DNA from: UBA4656 sp002405525 | GTDB taxonomy: Bacteria > Pseudomonadota > Gammaproteobacteria > Xanthomonadales > Ahniellaceae | Assembly (NCBI GenBank): GCA_036723735.1 | Contig: DAIMGT010000015.1 | Location: 1-57,129 of the forward strand | Direction: 5' to 3' | DNA: 57,129 nucleotides | Part shown: in pieces, positions 46,450 through 55,449 of the stretch | Numbering within the stretch: position 1 is the first letter of the stretch | How the letters are laid out: the number at the start of each line of letters is the position of its first letter | The notes under the pieces: model-generated | Database searches by the model: none | What the model was told of the DNA's origin: nothing | Seen by the model: the letters and a program-made list of their open reading frames with translations, nothing else | Translations under genes and position numbers: made by a program

Positions 46450-47139
46450 TCAGCGGGTGGGCCAGGCTTTCGCAGCCAGCGCCAGCACTCTCGAGACCAC
46501 CTCGTCGATCGGCGTGCCGGTGGTATCGAGGAGGACCGCGTCGTCGGCGGGCCTGGTCGGTGCCACCGGACGCTCGGCGTCACGGGCATCGCGCGCGAGG
46601 ATGTCGCGCAAAAGGATCGGCATGTTAACGCTCAACCCCTTTTGTTTCAACTGCTTATGCCGGCGATCTGCGCGCTCGGCGGCGCTTGCGGTCAGGAACA
46701 CCTTCAATCCCGCATCCGGGAAAATCACGGTTCCCATGTCACGACCGTCGGCGACCAGGCCCGGCGGACGCCGGAAGTCGCGCTGCTTGTCGACCAGCGC
46801 TGCCCGCACCGCAGGCAGTGCTGCGATCGCCGAGGCAGTCGCCCCGCAGGTTTCGGTGCGCAGTTCGGCGCTGCACTCGACGCCGTCCAAGAACACCAGC
46901 GGGTCTCCACCCGGGCGATCCTCGAACCGCACCTCCACCTTGCGCGCGCAGTGCGCCAAGGCATCGGCTGCGTCGAGGGGGATGCGCGCACGCGAGGCCG
47001 CCAGCCCGACGCCTCGGTAAAGCGCGCCGGAGTCGAGGAAATGCCAGCCCAGGCGTTCCGCCACCGCGCGGCTGATCGTGCCCTTGCCGGAGCCGCTGGG
47101 GCCGTCGATGGCAAGCACGGGGACTGGCGACTGGGCCAT
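46450..47139 (-). CDS. cmk: Cytidylate kinase
   Basis: Cmk phosphorylates CMP and dCMP to the diphosphates. The 229-residue protein begins with the P-loop AIDGPSGSGKGTISRAVAER; the NMP-binding domain contains CGATASAIAALPAVRAAL and the LID-type region VADGRDMGTVIFPDAGLKVF. Length matches the family (E. coli 227). It lies 12 nt downstream of aroA and 201 nt upstream of rpsA. Confidence 0.96.
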   Translation of the reverse strand: MAQSPVPVLAIDGPSGSGKGTISRAVAERLGWHFLDSGALYRGVGLAASRARIPLDAADALAHCARKVEVRFEDRPGGDPLVFLDGVECSAELRTETCGATASAIAALPAVRAALVDKQRDFRRPPGLVADGRDMGTVIFPDAGLKVFLTASAAERADRRHKQLKQKGLSVNMPILLRDILARDARDAERPVAPTRPADDAVLLDTTGTPIDEVVSRVLALAAKAWPTR

Positions 47140-47151
47140 GGCGAGGACCGG

Positions 47152-48474
47152 TCAGGCGACAGCCGACAGTGAAAATCCGGCCCCGCAGGCCAGTTCGACG
47201 AAGCCCGGGAACGACGTCGCCACGTTCGCGCAGTCGCCGATCGTCACCGTCCCCGAGGCGACCTGCGCGGCCACCCCCGTGGCCATGGCGATCCGGTGGT
47301 CGCCCCGGCTGTCGACCCGCCCGCCGTGCAGCGGCCCGCCGTGGATCACCGCGCCATCGGCAGTCTCCTCGACCCGCGCCCCCAGTGCACGCAGGGCGGC
47401 CGCCATGGCAGCAATGCGGTCGCTCTCCTTGACCCGCAGTTCGGCCGCGCCGCGCACCACCGTCGTTCCCTGCGCCACCGCCGCGGCCGCGAACAGCACT
47501 GGGAACTCGTCGATCATGTCGGGCACCAGATCCTCGGGCACCTCGATGCCGCGCAGCGGCGCGTGCTGCACGCGCAGGTCGGCCACGGGTTCGTCACCCA
47601 GCAGGCGCGGGTTCCCGACCGCGATCTGCGCACCCATCAGCCGCAGCGCACGCACGATCCCGTCGCGCAGAGGGTTGATGCCTACCGATTCCAGCACCAG
47701 GTCGCTGCCGGGCACGAGGCTGGCCGCGACCAGGAAGAACGCCGCAGACGAGACGTCGGCCGGCACCTCGATCGCAGTGGCGTGCAGCCGCTGACCACCG
47801 GCGACCGAGGCCATGTTGCCGTCCACCCGCACGTCCACACCGAAGGCGCGCAGCATGCGCTCGGTGTGGTCGCGGGTGCGGTGCGATTCGGTCACCGCGG
47901 TGATGCCGCGGGCGTAGAGTCCCGCCAGCAGGAGGCAGGACTTGACCTGCGCGCTGGCGACCGGCGAGACATATCCGATTCCCGACAGTCCGTCCGTCGC
48001 GGGCGAGATGCGCAGCGGTGCGAGCCCGCCCTCCCGCGATTCGATCGCGGCGCCCATCCGGCGCAGCGGCTCGATCACGCGCTTCATCGGCCGCCGCGAC
48101 AGCGACTCGTCGCCGACCAGTTCCGACGCAAAGGCCTGTCCTGAAAGCAGGCCCGCCATCAGGCGCATCCCAGTGCCCGAATTGCCGAGGTCCAGCGGGC
48201 CGGCGGGCGGGCGCAGGCCTTGCAGTCCGACGCCATGCACGATCCGGCGCCCGGCCCCGGCGACCTCGATCCGGACGCCCATCGCACGGAACGCGGCAGC
48301 GGTGGCCAAGGTGTCCTCGCCCTCGAGGAAGCCCGAGACTTCGGTGACGCCGTCGGCCAGCGATCCGAGCATCATCGCGCGATGCGAGATCGACTTGTCG
48401 CCGGGCACCCGGATGCGCCCGCGCAGCGGCCCGGCCGCCGGGCCCCCGACCCAATCCAACGTGCCGCCGCTCAC
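47152..48474 (-). CDS. aroA: 3-phosphoshikimate 1-carboxyvinyltransferase (EPSP synthase)
   Basis: AroA condenses shikimate-3-phosphate with PEP in the aromatic pathway. Substrate-binding motifs are RVPGDKSISHRAMMLGSLAD, DLGNSGTGMRLMAGLLSGQ, SRRPMKRVIEPLRRMGA, and DEFPVLFAAAAVAQG with the catalytic Asp. The 440 residues fit the family. The GNSGTGMRL motif differs from the GNAGTAMRP of E. coli-type enzymes. The start is GTG at 48472-48474, overlapping the hisC stop as GTGA. In Pseudomonas aroA follows or is fused to tyrA; no tyrA is present here. Confidence 0.95.
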   Translation of the reverse strand: MSGGTLDWVGGPAAGPLRGRIRVPGDKSISHRAMMLGSLADGVTEVSGFLEGEDTLATAAAFRAMGVRIEVAGAGRRIVHGVGLQGLRPPAGPLDLGNSGTGMRLMAGLLSGQAFASELVGDESLSRRPMKRVIEPLRRMGAAIESREGGLAPLRISPATDGLSGIGYVSPVASAQVKSCLLLAGLYARGITAVTESHRTRDHTERMLRAFGVDVRVDGNMASVAGGQRLHATAIEVPADVSSAAFFLVAASLVPGSDLVLESVGINPLRDGIVRALRLMGAQIAVGNPRLLGDEPVADLRVQHAPLRGIEVPEDLVPDMIDEFPVLFAAAAVAQGTTVVRGAAELRVKESDRIAAMAAALRALGARVEETADGAVIHGGPLHGGRVDSRGDHRIAMATGVAAQVASGTVTIGDCANVATSFPGFVELACGAGFSLSAVA

Positions 48475-49589
48475 GCCAGCGCCTCGTCGAGGCTAGCCAG
48501 CAGGCGGGCGTTCTCTTCCGGCGCGCCGACGCTGATCCGCAGGCAAGTCGGCAGACCGTAGCCGTCCATCGGGCGCACCACCACGCCGCGCGCCAGCCAC
48601 TTCGCCTCCACGGCCGCGGCCGGGCGGTCGAAATCGACCAACACGAAGTTGGTCATCGACGGATGCACGAACAGATCCCGCGCGGCGAGACCGTCGGCAA
48701 TGCGGGCGCGTTCGGCAAGGTTGAACGCCCGTACGCGATCGAGGTGGTCGGAATCGCCCAGCGCGATCCGTGCCAGCTCCAATGCCACCGCGTTGACGTT
48801 GAACGACTCGCGCAGACGGTTGAGCACATCGACGATAGCGGGATCGGCCACCGCATACCCGACCCGCAGCCCGGCCAGACCGTGGCCCTTGGAGAACGTC
48901 CGGGTGACCACGAGGTTGGGGAACTCGCCGAGAAGGTCCACGGCAGAGCCCACCGTCGGGTCGTCCACATACTCGTGGTAGGCCTCGTCGACCACCACCG
49001 GCAGCGCCGGATCGATGCGACCGAGGAAGCCGCGCAGCGCGTCCCGTGTGAACCAGGTGCCGGTCGGATTGTTGGGGTTGGCCAGGAACACCAGGCGCGC
49101 GCGGGGCCCGACCGAGGCGGCGAGCGCCGGCAGGTCGTGGCCACGCGGCGCGCCGCCCGTGCGCGGCAACGCGGGCACGCGCACCGGCGTGGCGCCAACC
49201 GCGGCCGTGGCGATCGGGAACACCGCGAAGCCGAACTCGCTGAACACCACTTCGTCGCCCGGCGCGGCGAAACACTGGGCAAGCAGCATCAGCAGCTCGT
49301 GCGACCCGTTGCCGAGCGCCAGCATCGAAGTGTCAACGCCCAGTCGCCCGGCCAGCGCGCGTCGCAACGCCAGCCCCAGCGGGTCCGGATACCGGAACAT
49401 CCCGGTGGCGGGCAGTCGGCGCAACGCCTCCAGCACTGCCGGCGGCGGCCCGAGCGGATTCTCGTTGGACCCGAGCTCGGCCAGTGCGGCCGGCGCGAAA
49501 TGCGCGCGCAGGGCCGGGAGGTCGTGGCCCGGGTCGTAGGCCTTCAGGGCCGCCACCGCGGCGACCGGGTGCGGAACAAAACGGCTCAT
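48471..49589 (-). CDS. hisC: Histidinol-phosphate aminotransferase-like aminotransferase
   Basis: This 372-residue fold-type I PLP aminotransferase shows ELGSNENPLGPPPAVLEAL, LANPNNPTGTWFTRD, VVVDEAYHEYVDDP and the Schiff-base lysine in TRTFSKGHGLAGLRVGYAVA. In this supraoperon the HisC homologue between pheA and aroA commonly acts on aromatic substrates (phenylpyruvate, prephenate or hydroxyphenylpyruvate) as well as or instead of imidazole-acetol phosphate. The ATG at 49589 overlaps the pheA stop; the frame is open upstream only inside pheA. Confidence 0.92.
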   Translation of the reverse strand: MSRFVPHPVAAVAALKAYDPGHDLPALRAHFAPAALAELGSNENPLGPPPAVLEALRRLPATGMFRYPDPLGLALRRALAGRLGVDTSMLALGNGSHELLMLLAQCFAAPGDEVVFSEFGFAVFPIATAAVGATPVRVPALPRTGGAPRGHDLPALAASVGPRARLVFLANPNNPTGTWFTRDALRGFLGRIDPALPVVVDEAYHEYVDDPTVGSAVDLLGEFPNLVVTRTFSKGHGLAGLRVGYAVADPAIVDVLNRLRESFNVNAVALELARIALGDSDHLDRVRAFNLAERARIADGLAARDLFVHPSMTNFVLVDFDRPAAAVEAKWLARGVVVRPMDGYGLPTCLRISVGAPEENARLLASLDEALA

Positions 49590-50722
49590 GACAGCGCGAC
49601 CGGGTAGCTTCCGAGGATCTTGACCTGGGCGGCGAACGGGCCGAGGTCGGCGATCACCTGGCGCAGAGCGGGATCGTCCACGTGGCCCTCGACGTCGATG
49701 AAGAACGCGTTCTGCCACTTGCCCTGACGGCTCGGGCGCGATTCGATCTTGGTCATGTTCACGCCGCGGCGGGCCAGCGGCTCGAGCAGCTTGAACAGGG
49801 TGCCGGGCCTGTCGCCGGCCGCCACCAGCAGCGACGTCTTGTCGCGGCCCGAAGGCGCGAACGGTTCGCGGCCGATCACCACGAAGCGGGTGGTGTTGTC
49901 GGCACGGTCCTCGATCGGGCCGTCGACGACCTTCAGTCCGTAGACCGCTCCCGCGGCCGCGCCCGCGATCGCGGCGGCGTCGTCGGCGTTGCGCGCGCGA
50001 CGCGCCGCCTCCGCGTTGCTGGCCACCGCCACCCGCTCGGCCTTCGGCAGGTGCGTCCGCAGCCAGCCCTTGCACTGCGCAAGCGACTGCGGATGCGAGT
50101 ACACGCGCTCGATCGCGCTCAGGCTGCCGCCACGCGAGAGCAGGTACTGGTGGACACGCAGCTCGATCTCGCCGCAGACCCTGAGTGGCGAGGAAAAGAA
50201 CATGTCCAGCGTGGAGTGTACGGCGCCCTCGCCGGAGTTCTCGATCGGTACCACCCCGAAGTCCGCGTGCCCCGCCTCGACCTCCTGGAACACTTCCTCG
50301 ATGCCCGACAGCGGGAGCCGGCGCGCAGCCTGCCCGAAATGCTTCATCACCGCCTGCTCCGAGAAGGTTCCCTCAGGACCCAGGAAGGCAATCTTGAGCG
50401 GCTCCTGTTGTGCCAGGCACGACGACATGATCTCGCGGAACAGGCGAACCATTTCCTCGGCCGACAGCGGTCCCGCGTTGCGCTCGATGACCATGCGCAG
50501 GACCTGGGCCTCGCGTTCCGGGCGATAGTAGTCGACCGCCGACTTCAGCGGCCCCTTGGCCATGCCGACCTGGTGCGCGAAGCGCGCCCGTTCCTGGATC
50601 AGTTCCTGGATCTGGCGATCGATGGTGTCGATCCGCGCGCGCACCGCCGCGAGATCCGGACGCACGGGCCCGGTGCGGGGTACGCTCCGGGCAGGCCTGG
50701 CGGGGGGACGGGTCCTGCTCAT
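49586..50722 (-). CDS. pheA: Bifunctional chorismate mutase/prephenate dehydratase (P-protein)
   Basis: The 378-residue enzyme converts chorismate to prephenate and then phenylpyruvate. The AroQ-type mutase is at residues 20-110 (RIDTIDRQIQELIQERARFA), the dehydratase at 110-285 (KIAFLGPEGTFSEQAVMKHF; VVPIENSGEGAV; TTRFVVIG), and a C-terminal ACT domain binds phenylalanine for feedback inhibition (ESRPSRQGKWQNAFFIDVEG). Length fits (about 386). It lies 23 nt downstream of the serA-like gene. No attenuator leader is visible in that gap. Confidence 0.96.
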   Translation of the reverse strand: MSRTRPPARPARSVPRTGPVRPDLAAVRARIDTIDRQIQELIQERARFAHQVGMAKGPLKSAVDYYRPEREAQVLRMVIERNAGPLSAEEMVRLFREIMSSCLAQQEPLKIAFLGPEGTFSEQAVMKHFGQAARRLPLSGIEEVFQEVEAGHADFGVVPIENSGEGAVHSTLDMFFSSPLRVCGEIELRVHQYLLSRGGSLSAIERVYSHPQSLAQCKGWLRTHLPKAERVAVASNAEAARRARNADDAAAIAGAAAGAVYGLKVVDGPIEDRADNTTRFVVIGREPFAPSGRDKTSLLVAAGDRPGTLFKLLEPLARRGVNMTKIESRPSRQGKWQNAFFIDVEGHVDDPALRQVIADLGPFAAQVKILGSYPVALS

Positions 50723-50745
50723 GCTCCCTCGCTGACCGGCGCGCC

Positions 50746-51906
50746 TCAGACGATGCGGACCGACAGAATACCTTCGGTGGCGCCGATCTGCCGCGCCACC
50801 GCCTCCGGCACTGCCGCCTCGACGTCGACCAGATTGTAGGCCAGGTCCCCGCGCGAGGCGTTATGCATCTGCACGATGTTGATCCCGGCGCCACCCAGCA
50901 CGTTCGACAGTTGGCCGATCATGTTCGGCACGTTGCGGTTGGCCACGCACACCCTTGCCCCACCCACGCGCGCCATCCGGGTGGTCGGGAAGTTGACCGC
51001 ATGGGCGACATTGCCGTTTTCCAGGTAGTCGCGCACCTGGTCGACCACCATCACGGCGCAATTCTCCTCCGCCTCCCGCGTGGACGCGCCGAGGTGCGGC
51101 AAACCGATGACTCGCGGATCGCCGACCAGGTCGGCCTTCGGGAAGTCGGTGACGTAGCGGCCGATCCGGCCCTCCGTCAGGCCGCGCCGGAGCGCCGCCG
51201 GATCGACCACCCCGTCGCGGGCGAAGTTGAGCACCACCACGCCCGGGCGCGCCGCGTTCAGCGCCGCGTCACCGAACAGGCCTCGGGTGGCATCGTTGAG
51301 CGGCACGTGGAACGAGATGTAGTCCGAGGCGGCGAACAACTCGGCGAGGCTTCCTGCCTTCACCACGTCGGACGAGAGCTGCCAGGCGCCTTCCACGGTC
51401 ATGTGGGGGTCGAAACCGAACACGCGCATTCCAAGGCCGCGCGCTGCGTTGGCCACCTTGACCCCGATCGCGCCGAGGCCGACCACGCCCAGCACGCGAC
51501 CCGCCAGCTCGGTGCCGACGAATCGCTTCTTCTCGGCCTCCATCGCCGCCCCAGCGTCAGCGCGACCCCTCAGCGTCTCGGTGAAGGCCAACGCCTCGCC
51601 GATGTTGCGCGCCGCCAGCAGCATGCCGGCGATCACCAGTTCCTTCACCGCGTTGGCGTTCGCTCCGGGTGCATTGAACACCACCACCCCGCGGCGGGAC
51701 ATTTCCGCAACCGGAATGTTGTTGGTGCCGGCGCCGGCGCGGCCGATCGCCTTGACGCTCGAGGGGATGTCGATCCTGTGCATGTCGGCCGACCGGACCA
51801 GTACGGCGTCGGGCTCCGCAATGTCGTTGCCGACGCTGTACAGGCCGTGCGGCAGGCGGTTGAGCCCGTTGTTGCTGATGTTGTTGAGCGTCTTGATCTT
51901 GTACAT
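50746..51906 (-). CDS. serA: D-3-phosphoglycerate dehydrogenase (short form with ACT domain)
   Basis: This 386-residue enzyme catalyses the first step of serine synthesis. The NAD-binding loop is LGVVGLGAIGVKVANAA; catalytic residues lie in VVLNFARDGVVDPAAL (Arg) and GLPHLGASTREAEENC (His with upstream Glu). A C-terminal ACT-like domain follows (MIGQLSNVLGGAGINIVQMH). I chose the ATG at 51906, giving MYKIKTLNNIS as in homologues; the frame is open to 51999 with no conserved residues. It lies between serC and pheA, an insertion relative to the usual serC-pheA adjacency, so two serine-pathway enzymes are together. Confidence 0.93.
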   Translation of the reverse strand: MYKIKTLNNISNNGLNRLPHGLYSVGNDIAEPDAVLVRSADMHRIDIPSSVKAIGRAGAGTNNIPVAEMSRRGVVVFNAPGANANAVKELVIAGMLLAARNIGEALAFTETLRGRADAGAAMEAEKKRFVGTELAGRVLGVVGLGAIGVKVANAARGLGMRVFGFDPHMTVEGAWQLSSDVVKAGSLAELFAASDYISFHVPLNDATRGLFGDAALNAARPGVVVLNFARDGVVDPAALRRGLTEGRIGRYVTDFPKADLVGDPRVIGLPHLGASTREAEENCAVMVVDQVRDYLENGNVAHAVNFPTTRMARVGGARVCVANRNVPNMIGQLSNVLGGAGINIVQMHNASRGDLAYNLVDVEAAVPEAVARQIGATEGILSVRIV

Positions 51907-52055
51907 GGCGGGCCTGGAGGAAAACAATTCGACAAGACTGCGGAGCGCGGCGGCGATGCCGGCTTCCATGCCCGGCGCGGATGCCCTGTTCGACATCATT
52001 GCCGGAGGGCATGATCGGTCGTCCGGCTCGCCGGGGCAGGTCGGGAAACCGGCGC

Positions 52056-53135
52056 TCAGCCGTGCCGACGCGCGAAGTCCTGCATGAATTCGACCAGCGA
52101 CTGCACGCCCTGGAGGGGCATCGCATTGTAGATCGAGGCCCGCATGCCGCCCACCGAGCGATGTCCCTTGAGCGCGAGCAGACCGGCGACGGCGGCCTCC
52201 TCGAGGAATGGTCCGTCGAGCGTTTCATCCGGCAGCACAAACGGGATGTTCATGCGCGAGCGTGCCGTTCTCTCGATCGGGTTCGAGTAGAACCCGCTGT
52301 GGTCGATGTAATCGTAGAGCAGTGCCGCCTTCGCCGCATTGCGCGCGCCGATCACCTCCAGCCCTCCTTCCTTCTTCAACCACTGGAAGACCAGCGCGGC
52401 GAGGTACCAGCCGAAGGTGTTCGGCGTGTTGAGCAGCGACCCCTCCCTCGCATGCGCGGCGTAGCTGAGGATCTGCGGGAGGTCCTTCGGGCAGCGCTCG
52501 AGCAGATCGTCGCGAATGATCAGCAGCACCAGGCCCGAGGCACCGATGTTCTTCTGCGCGCCGGCGTAAATGACGCCGTACTGCGACACGTCGATCGGCC
52601 GCGAGAGGATATTCGAGGACATGTCGGCGACGAGCGGCACCCCGCCGACGTCTGGCGTCGCGTGGAATTCCACTCCACCGATCGTCTCGTTCGGCGTGAC
52701 GTGGACATAGGCCGCATCCGGATCGAGATCCCACGCCGCGCGGTCGGGAATGCAGAAGTAGCGGTCGACCTCGCTGCTGGCGGCGATCCGCACCGTGCAC
52801 GAGGGCTTCGCCTCCTTCGCGGCCTTCTCGCCCCACGAGCCGGTCAGCACGTAGTCGGCGCCGCGGCCGCGGGCGAAGTTCATCGGCAACAGCGCGAAAT
52901 GCGTGGTGGCGCCACCCTGCAGGAACAGCACCTTGTAGTTGGCGGGGATCGACATCAGATCGCGCAGGTCGCGCTCGGACTGCTCGGCGAGCGCCATGAA
53001 CTCCTTCCCTCGGTGGCTGACCTCCATCACCGAGGACCGCGTCCGGCCCCACTCGAGCATTTCCTGCTGCGCCTGGCGCAGAACCGATTCCGGCAGGACC
53101 GCAGGGCCGGGGCTGAAGTTGTAGGCGCGCGACAA
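52056..53135 (-). CDS. serC: Phosphoserine aminotransferase
   Basis: SerC transaminates 3-phosphohydroxypyruvate (and the analogous intermediate in PLP synthesis). The 359 residues include YNFSPGPAVLPESVLRQAQ, FLQGGATTHFALLPMN and the PLP lysine in YAGAQKNIGASGLVLLI. I chose the TTG at 53133-53135 because a strong Shine-Dalgarno, GGGAGGT, lies 5 nt upstream and the product then begins MSRAYNFSPGP, like E. coli SerC (362). An ATG at 53180 would put a non-conserved 15-residue leader ahead of it. Confidence 0.93.
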   Translation of the reverse strand: MSRAYNFSPGPAVLPESVLRQAQQEMLEWGRTRSSVMEVSHRGKEFMALAEQSERDLRDLMSIPANYKVLFLQGGATTHFALLPMNFARGRGADYVLTGSWGEKAAKEAKPSCTVRIAASSEVDRYFCIPDRAAWDLDPDAAYVHVTPNETIGGVEFHATPDVGGVPLVADMSSNILSRPIDVSQYGVIYAGAQKNIGASGLVLLIIRDDLLERCPKDLPQILSYAAHAREGSLLNTPNTFGWYLAALVFQWLKKEGGLEVIGARNAAKAALLYDYIDHSGFYSNPIERTARSRMNIPFVLPDETLDGPFLEEAAVAGLLALKGHRSVGGMRASIYNAMPLQGVQSLVEFMQDFARRHG

Positions 53136-53222
53136 GAGCCACCTCCCGGCCAGTCGAATCTTCACACTAGCATGCGGCATCGCAGCATGGAAACGCGAGC
53201 GCGTCGGCGCCCGCCACGCCGC

Positions 53223-54131
53223 TCAGCGGAATCCGACAATAAGCAGTGCGAATGCGCCGGCGATCAGGACTGCAGCGGCCAGCAGCGCCCAGGGATTCCA
53301 GCCGCGGTCCTGCGCCGCAGATGGCTGCGGGTCGGTATCCGCGGCCGGCTCATCGACCCGGATCGCGCGCAGGGTCTGGGTGACCGGCGGCGCACGAACC
53401 GGAGCCGGCGTCGCCGTCAGGGTCGGCGGGTCATCGCGGCGGACCGGCATGCCCGGAGCCTCCACCAGGAAACGATCGCGGTCGAAGGCGATCTGGTCTC
53501 CAGGATGCAGCACCGCCTCGCGCACCACGACACCGTTCACCCGGGTGGCGCCGGCTGAGCCGAGATCGCGCAGGTAGATCGCGCCGGTCGCGACTTCGAT
53601 CACCGCATGCTGGCGCGCCACGCCGGGGTCGTCGAGCGCCAGCCCGCATGCGGGGTCGCTGCCGATCTCGAGCCGCCCGTGGATCGGCACCACCTTGCCG
53701 AAGTACGGACCCGACACACCGCGCAACACGGCGCGCGTCGACGCCCCGCGATGCCGGGCCTCGATGGACGCCGAAAGCTCGATGGCCGGCGGCGGCTCGA
53801 TGGCGGCGTCGCGATCGGGCTTGAGCAGGATATTGACCGAATCGACGCTCAGCACGTCACCGAGACGGAGGATCGCCTTTTCACGGACCGGACGGGCATT
53901 GACGTGAACGCGAGCCGCCGAATGGCGGACCAGGAGCACGAAACCGCGCGCATCGGCGACGATTGCGGCGTGGTGACCCTGCACCCCCGGCAGCGCCAGC
54001 ACCACGGCGTTCCCGGGCGCGGCGCCGATCGTGGTTTCGCCGGGCGCGACCAGCACGTCGGCATGTTCACCGTTAGGAAAGCTCAGACGCACTGCATTCC
54101 CCGCCGCCCGGAAGCCCCGGAACTGTAACAT
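53223..54131 (-). CDS. Tail-anchored protein with two FHA domains
   Basis: 302 residues. The second FHA domain (about 160-245) is recognisable: GRLEIGSDPACGLALDDPG, VARQHAVIEV, LRDLGSAGATRVNG. The usual phosphothreonine-contacting serine is Ala (ARQH rather than SRxH). The first (about 15-100) is more degenerate (GETTIGAAPGNAVVLALPG, QGHHAAIVADA). The protein ends in a Pro-rich linker and a C-terminal membrane segment (WALLAAAVLIAGAFALLIVG), so the FHA domains would face the cytoplasm. FHA modules read threonine phosphorylation, but no kinase or phosphatase is adjacent. Role unknown. Confidence 0.82.
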   Translation of the reverse strand: MLQFRGFRAAGNAVRLSFPNGEHADVLVAPGETTIGAAPGNAVVLALPGVQGHHAAIVADARGFVLLVRHSAARVHVNARPVREKAILRLGDVLSVDSVNILLKPDRDAAIEPPPAIELSASIEARHRGASTRAVLRGVSGPYFGKVVPIHGRLEIGSDPACGLALDDPGVARQHAVIEVATGAIYLRDLGSAGATRVNGVVVREAVLHPGDQIAFDRDRFLVEAPGMPVRRDDPPTLTATPAPVRAPPVTQTLRAIRVDEPAADTDPQPSAAQDRGWNPWALLAAAVLIAGAFALLIVGFR

Positions 54132-54384
54132 AGCCCCGTGTTTCGCCGCCCTCGCCTCCCGTCGGCCCGGCGTCGATCGCGCGTTCGACAGGTTGCGCCT
54201 CAACCGTGGATCGACCATCGCTCACGCGCTGCCGTGGCGTCCTCGGCCTGGACCGTTTCCGGCGTCGCGCGGCATCGATGGTCCGTCATTTGGGCCTGGG
54301 CGCGCCGGCCGCAGCCGCCGCGACCATGGCATGATCCAACGCGCAGGCGCGCATCCGAAGCGCCATCTGAAAGTACCGCTCGCC

Positions 54385-54660
54385 ATGCCCAATATCGACA
54401 TCGCCCGCAAGCACGACAAGACGGCTGCCGAAGCCCGCCGGTCGGTCGAGAAGGTCGCGCGCCAGATCGCCCGGAAGTTCGACGTCGACTACGGCTGGAA
54501 AGGCAGCGTGCTGCACTTCGAACGCACCGGGGTGCACGGCTCGATCGCGGTAGAGGATGGGCTGGTGCACGTCAAGGCTCATCTGAGCTTCCTGCTGATC
54601 ACGATCCAGGGTGCCGTCGAGACGGAGATCCGCAAGGTGCTGGACAAGGAATTCGGCTGA
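54385..54660 (+). CDS. Polyhydroxyalkanoic acid system family protein
   Basis: A 91-residue soluble protein with the PHA_gran_rgn signature: PNIDIARKHDKTAAEARRSV, IARKFDVDYGWKGSVLHFER, and GSIAVEDGLVHVKAHLSFLL. Such proteins occur with polyhydroxyalkanoate granules in some species but are widespread outside pha clusters, and no pha genes are in this window. I chose the ATG at 54385 because homologues start there; the frame is open to 54031 but overlaps the FHA gene antisense. Confidence 0.85.
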   Translation: MPNIDIARKHDKTAAEARRSVEKVARQIARKFDVDYGWKGSVLHFERTGVHGSIAVEDGLVHVKAHLSFLLITIQGAVETEIRKVLDKEFG

Positions 54661-54708
54661 GCAACCTTCCGGAGCGCGATGACGCGCCGGGCGGGTCGCG
54701 CGAGGATC

Positions 54709-55449
54709 TCAGTCTTCGCTCCGAGGCTCGGGGAAACCAGGCCCGAACGGCCTCGGATCGCCGGCGAACAGGCGTCGCGAGATCTCTCGTTCCCGTTCTT
54801 CGATGGTGGAGAGGAACTCCTGGGCGCCGCCCATCGCCCGGAACGCCGCGAAACCGCGCTCCAGGAAGGCGTGCAGGCTCGACAGCCCCGCGCGCCCTGC
54901 GGCTCCGCGGGCCAGCCGCAGCACGCCATAAACCAACGGCATCCGCACGATATGGTCGAGGTCGCGCCCCACCGCCATCAGCAGATCGATCTGCCGCCCG
55001 CGCTCGGCTGGCGTGCCCGCGATGCGGTAGGCGGCGGCATAGGAGGCGACGCGGATCGTTGCCGGCTGGCCCGCTCCATCGCCGAGGGCCAGCGCGACCT
55101 GCAGGTCAAGCCAGTGGCTGACCAGGTCAAGTTCGAGCGCATCGCACACCGTGTCCAGCATTGCTTCCGGCAGCCAGCGCACCAGCGTCGGCATCATGCG
55201 CGCCAGGTCGCGGTCGCGCCAGGATACGTCCTGCTCTCCGTAAAGGTCGCTGAGGAAGAACTCGGCGGCTTCCCGATGCCGCGGCGACGCGCGCAGGTCG
55301 GCGAAAGTCTGCGCCAGCCGCGCCGTCTGCCATGCCCGCAGGCGGCGCACTACTGGCAAGGTATTGGCCGGTTCAGCTGCCGGATCGCGCGCCGAGCGCA
55401 GCCGCGACGCAACGGCGCGCAGTCGATCGACGATGGCGTCGCGTCCCAT
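54709..55449 (-). CDS. Conserved hypothetical protein with FFLSDLYG motif
   Basis: 246 residues, predicted soluble and largely helical, with no signal peptide. The most distinctive stretch is ASPRHREAAEFFLSDLYGEQ followed by VSWRDRDLARMMPTLVRWLP. I associate FFLxDLYG with a family of uncharacterised proteobacterial proteins, possibly DUF8198, but am not certain. Function unknown. It is convergent with the polyhydroxyalkanoate-system gene and divergent from the patatin gene. Confidence 0.72.
   Translation of the reverse strand: MGRDAIVDRLRAVASRLRSARDPAAEPANTLPVVRRLRAWQTARLAQTFADLRASPRHREAAEFFLSDLYGEQDVSWRDRDLARMMPTLVRWLPEAMLDTVCDALELDLVSHWLDLQVALALGDGAGQPATIRVASYAAAYRIAGTPAERGRQIDLLMAVGRDLDHIVRMPLVYGVLRLARGAAGRAGLSSLHAFLERGFAAFRAMGGAQEFLSTIEEREREISRRLFAGDPRPFGPGFPEPRSED

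Noticed and set aside
51907..52055. Riboswitch or attenuator in the serC-serA spacer
   Set aside because: 149 nt with no recognisable aptamer core, leader peptide or T-tract terminator by eye.
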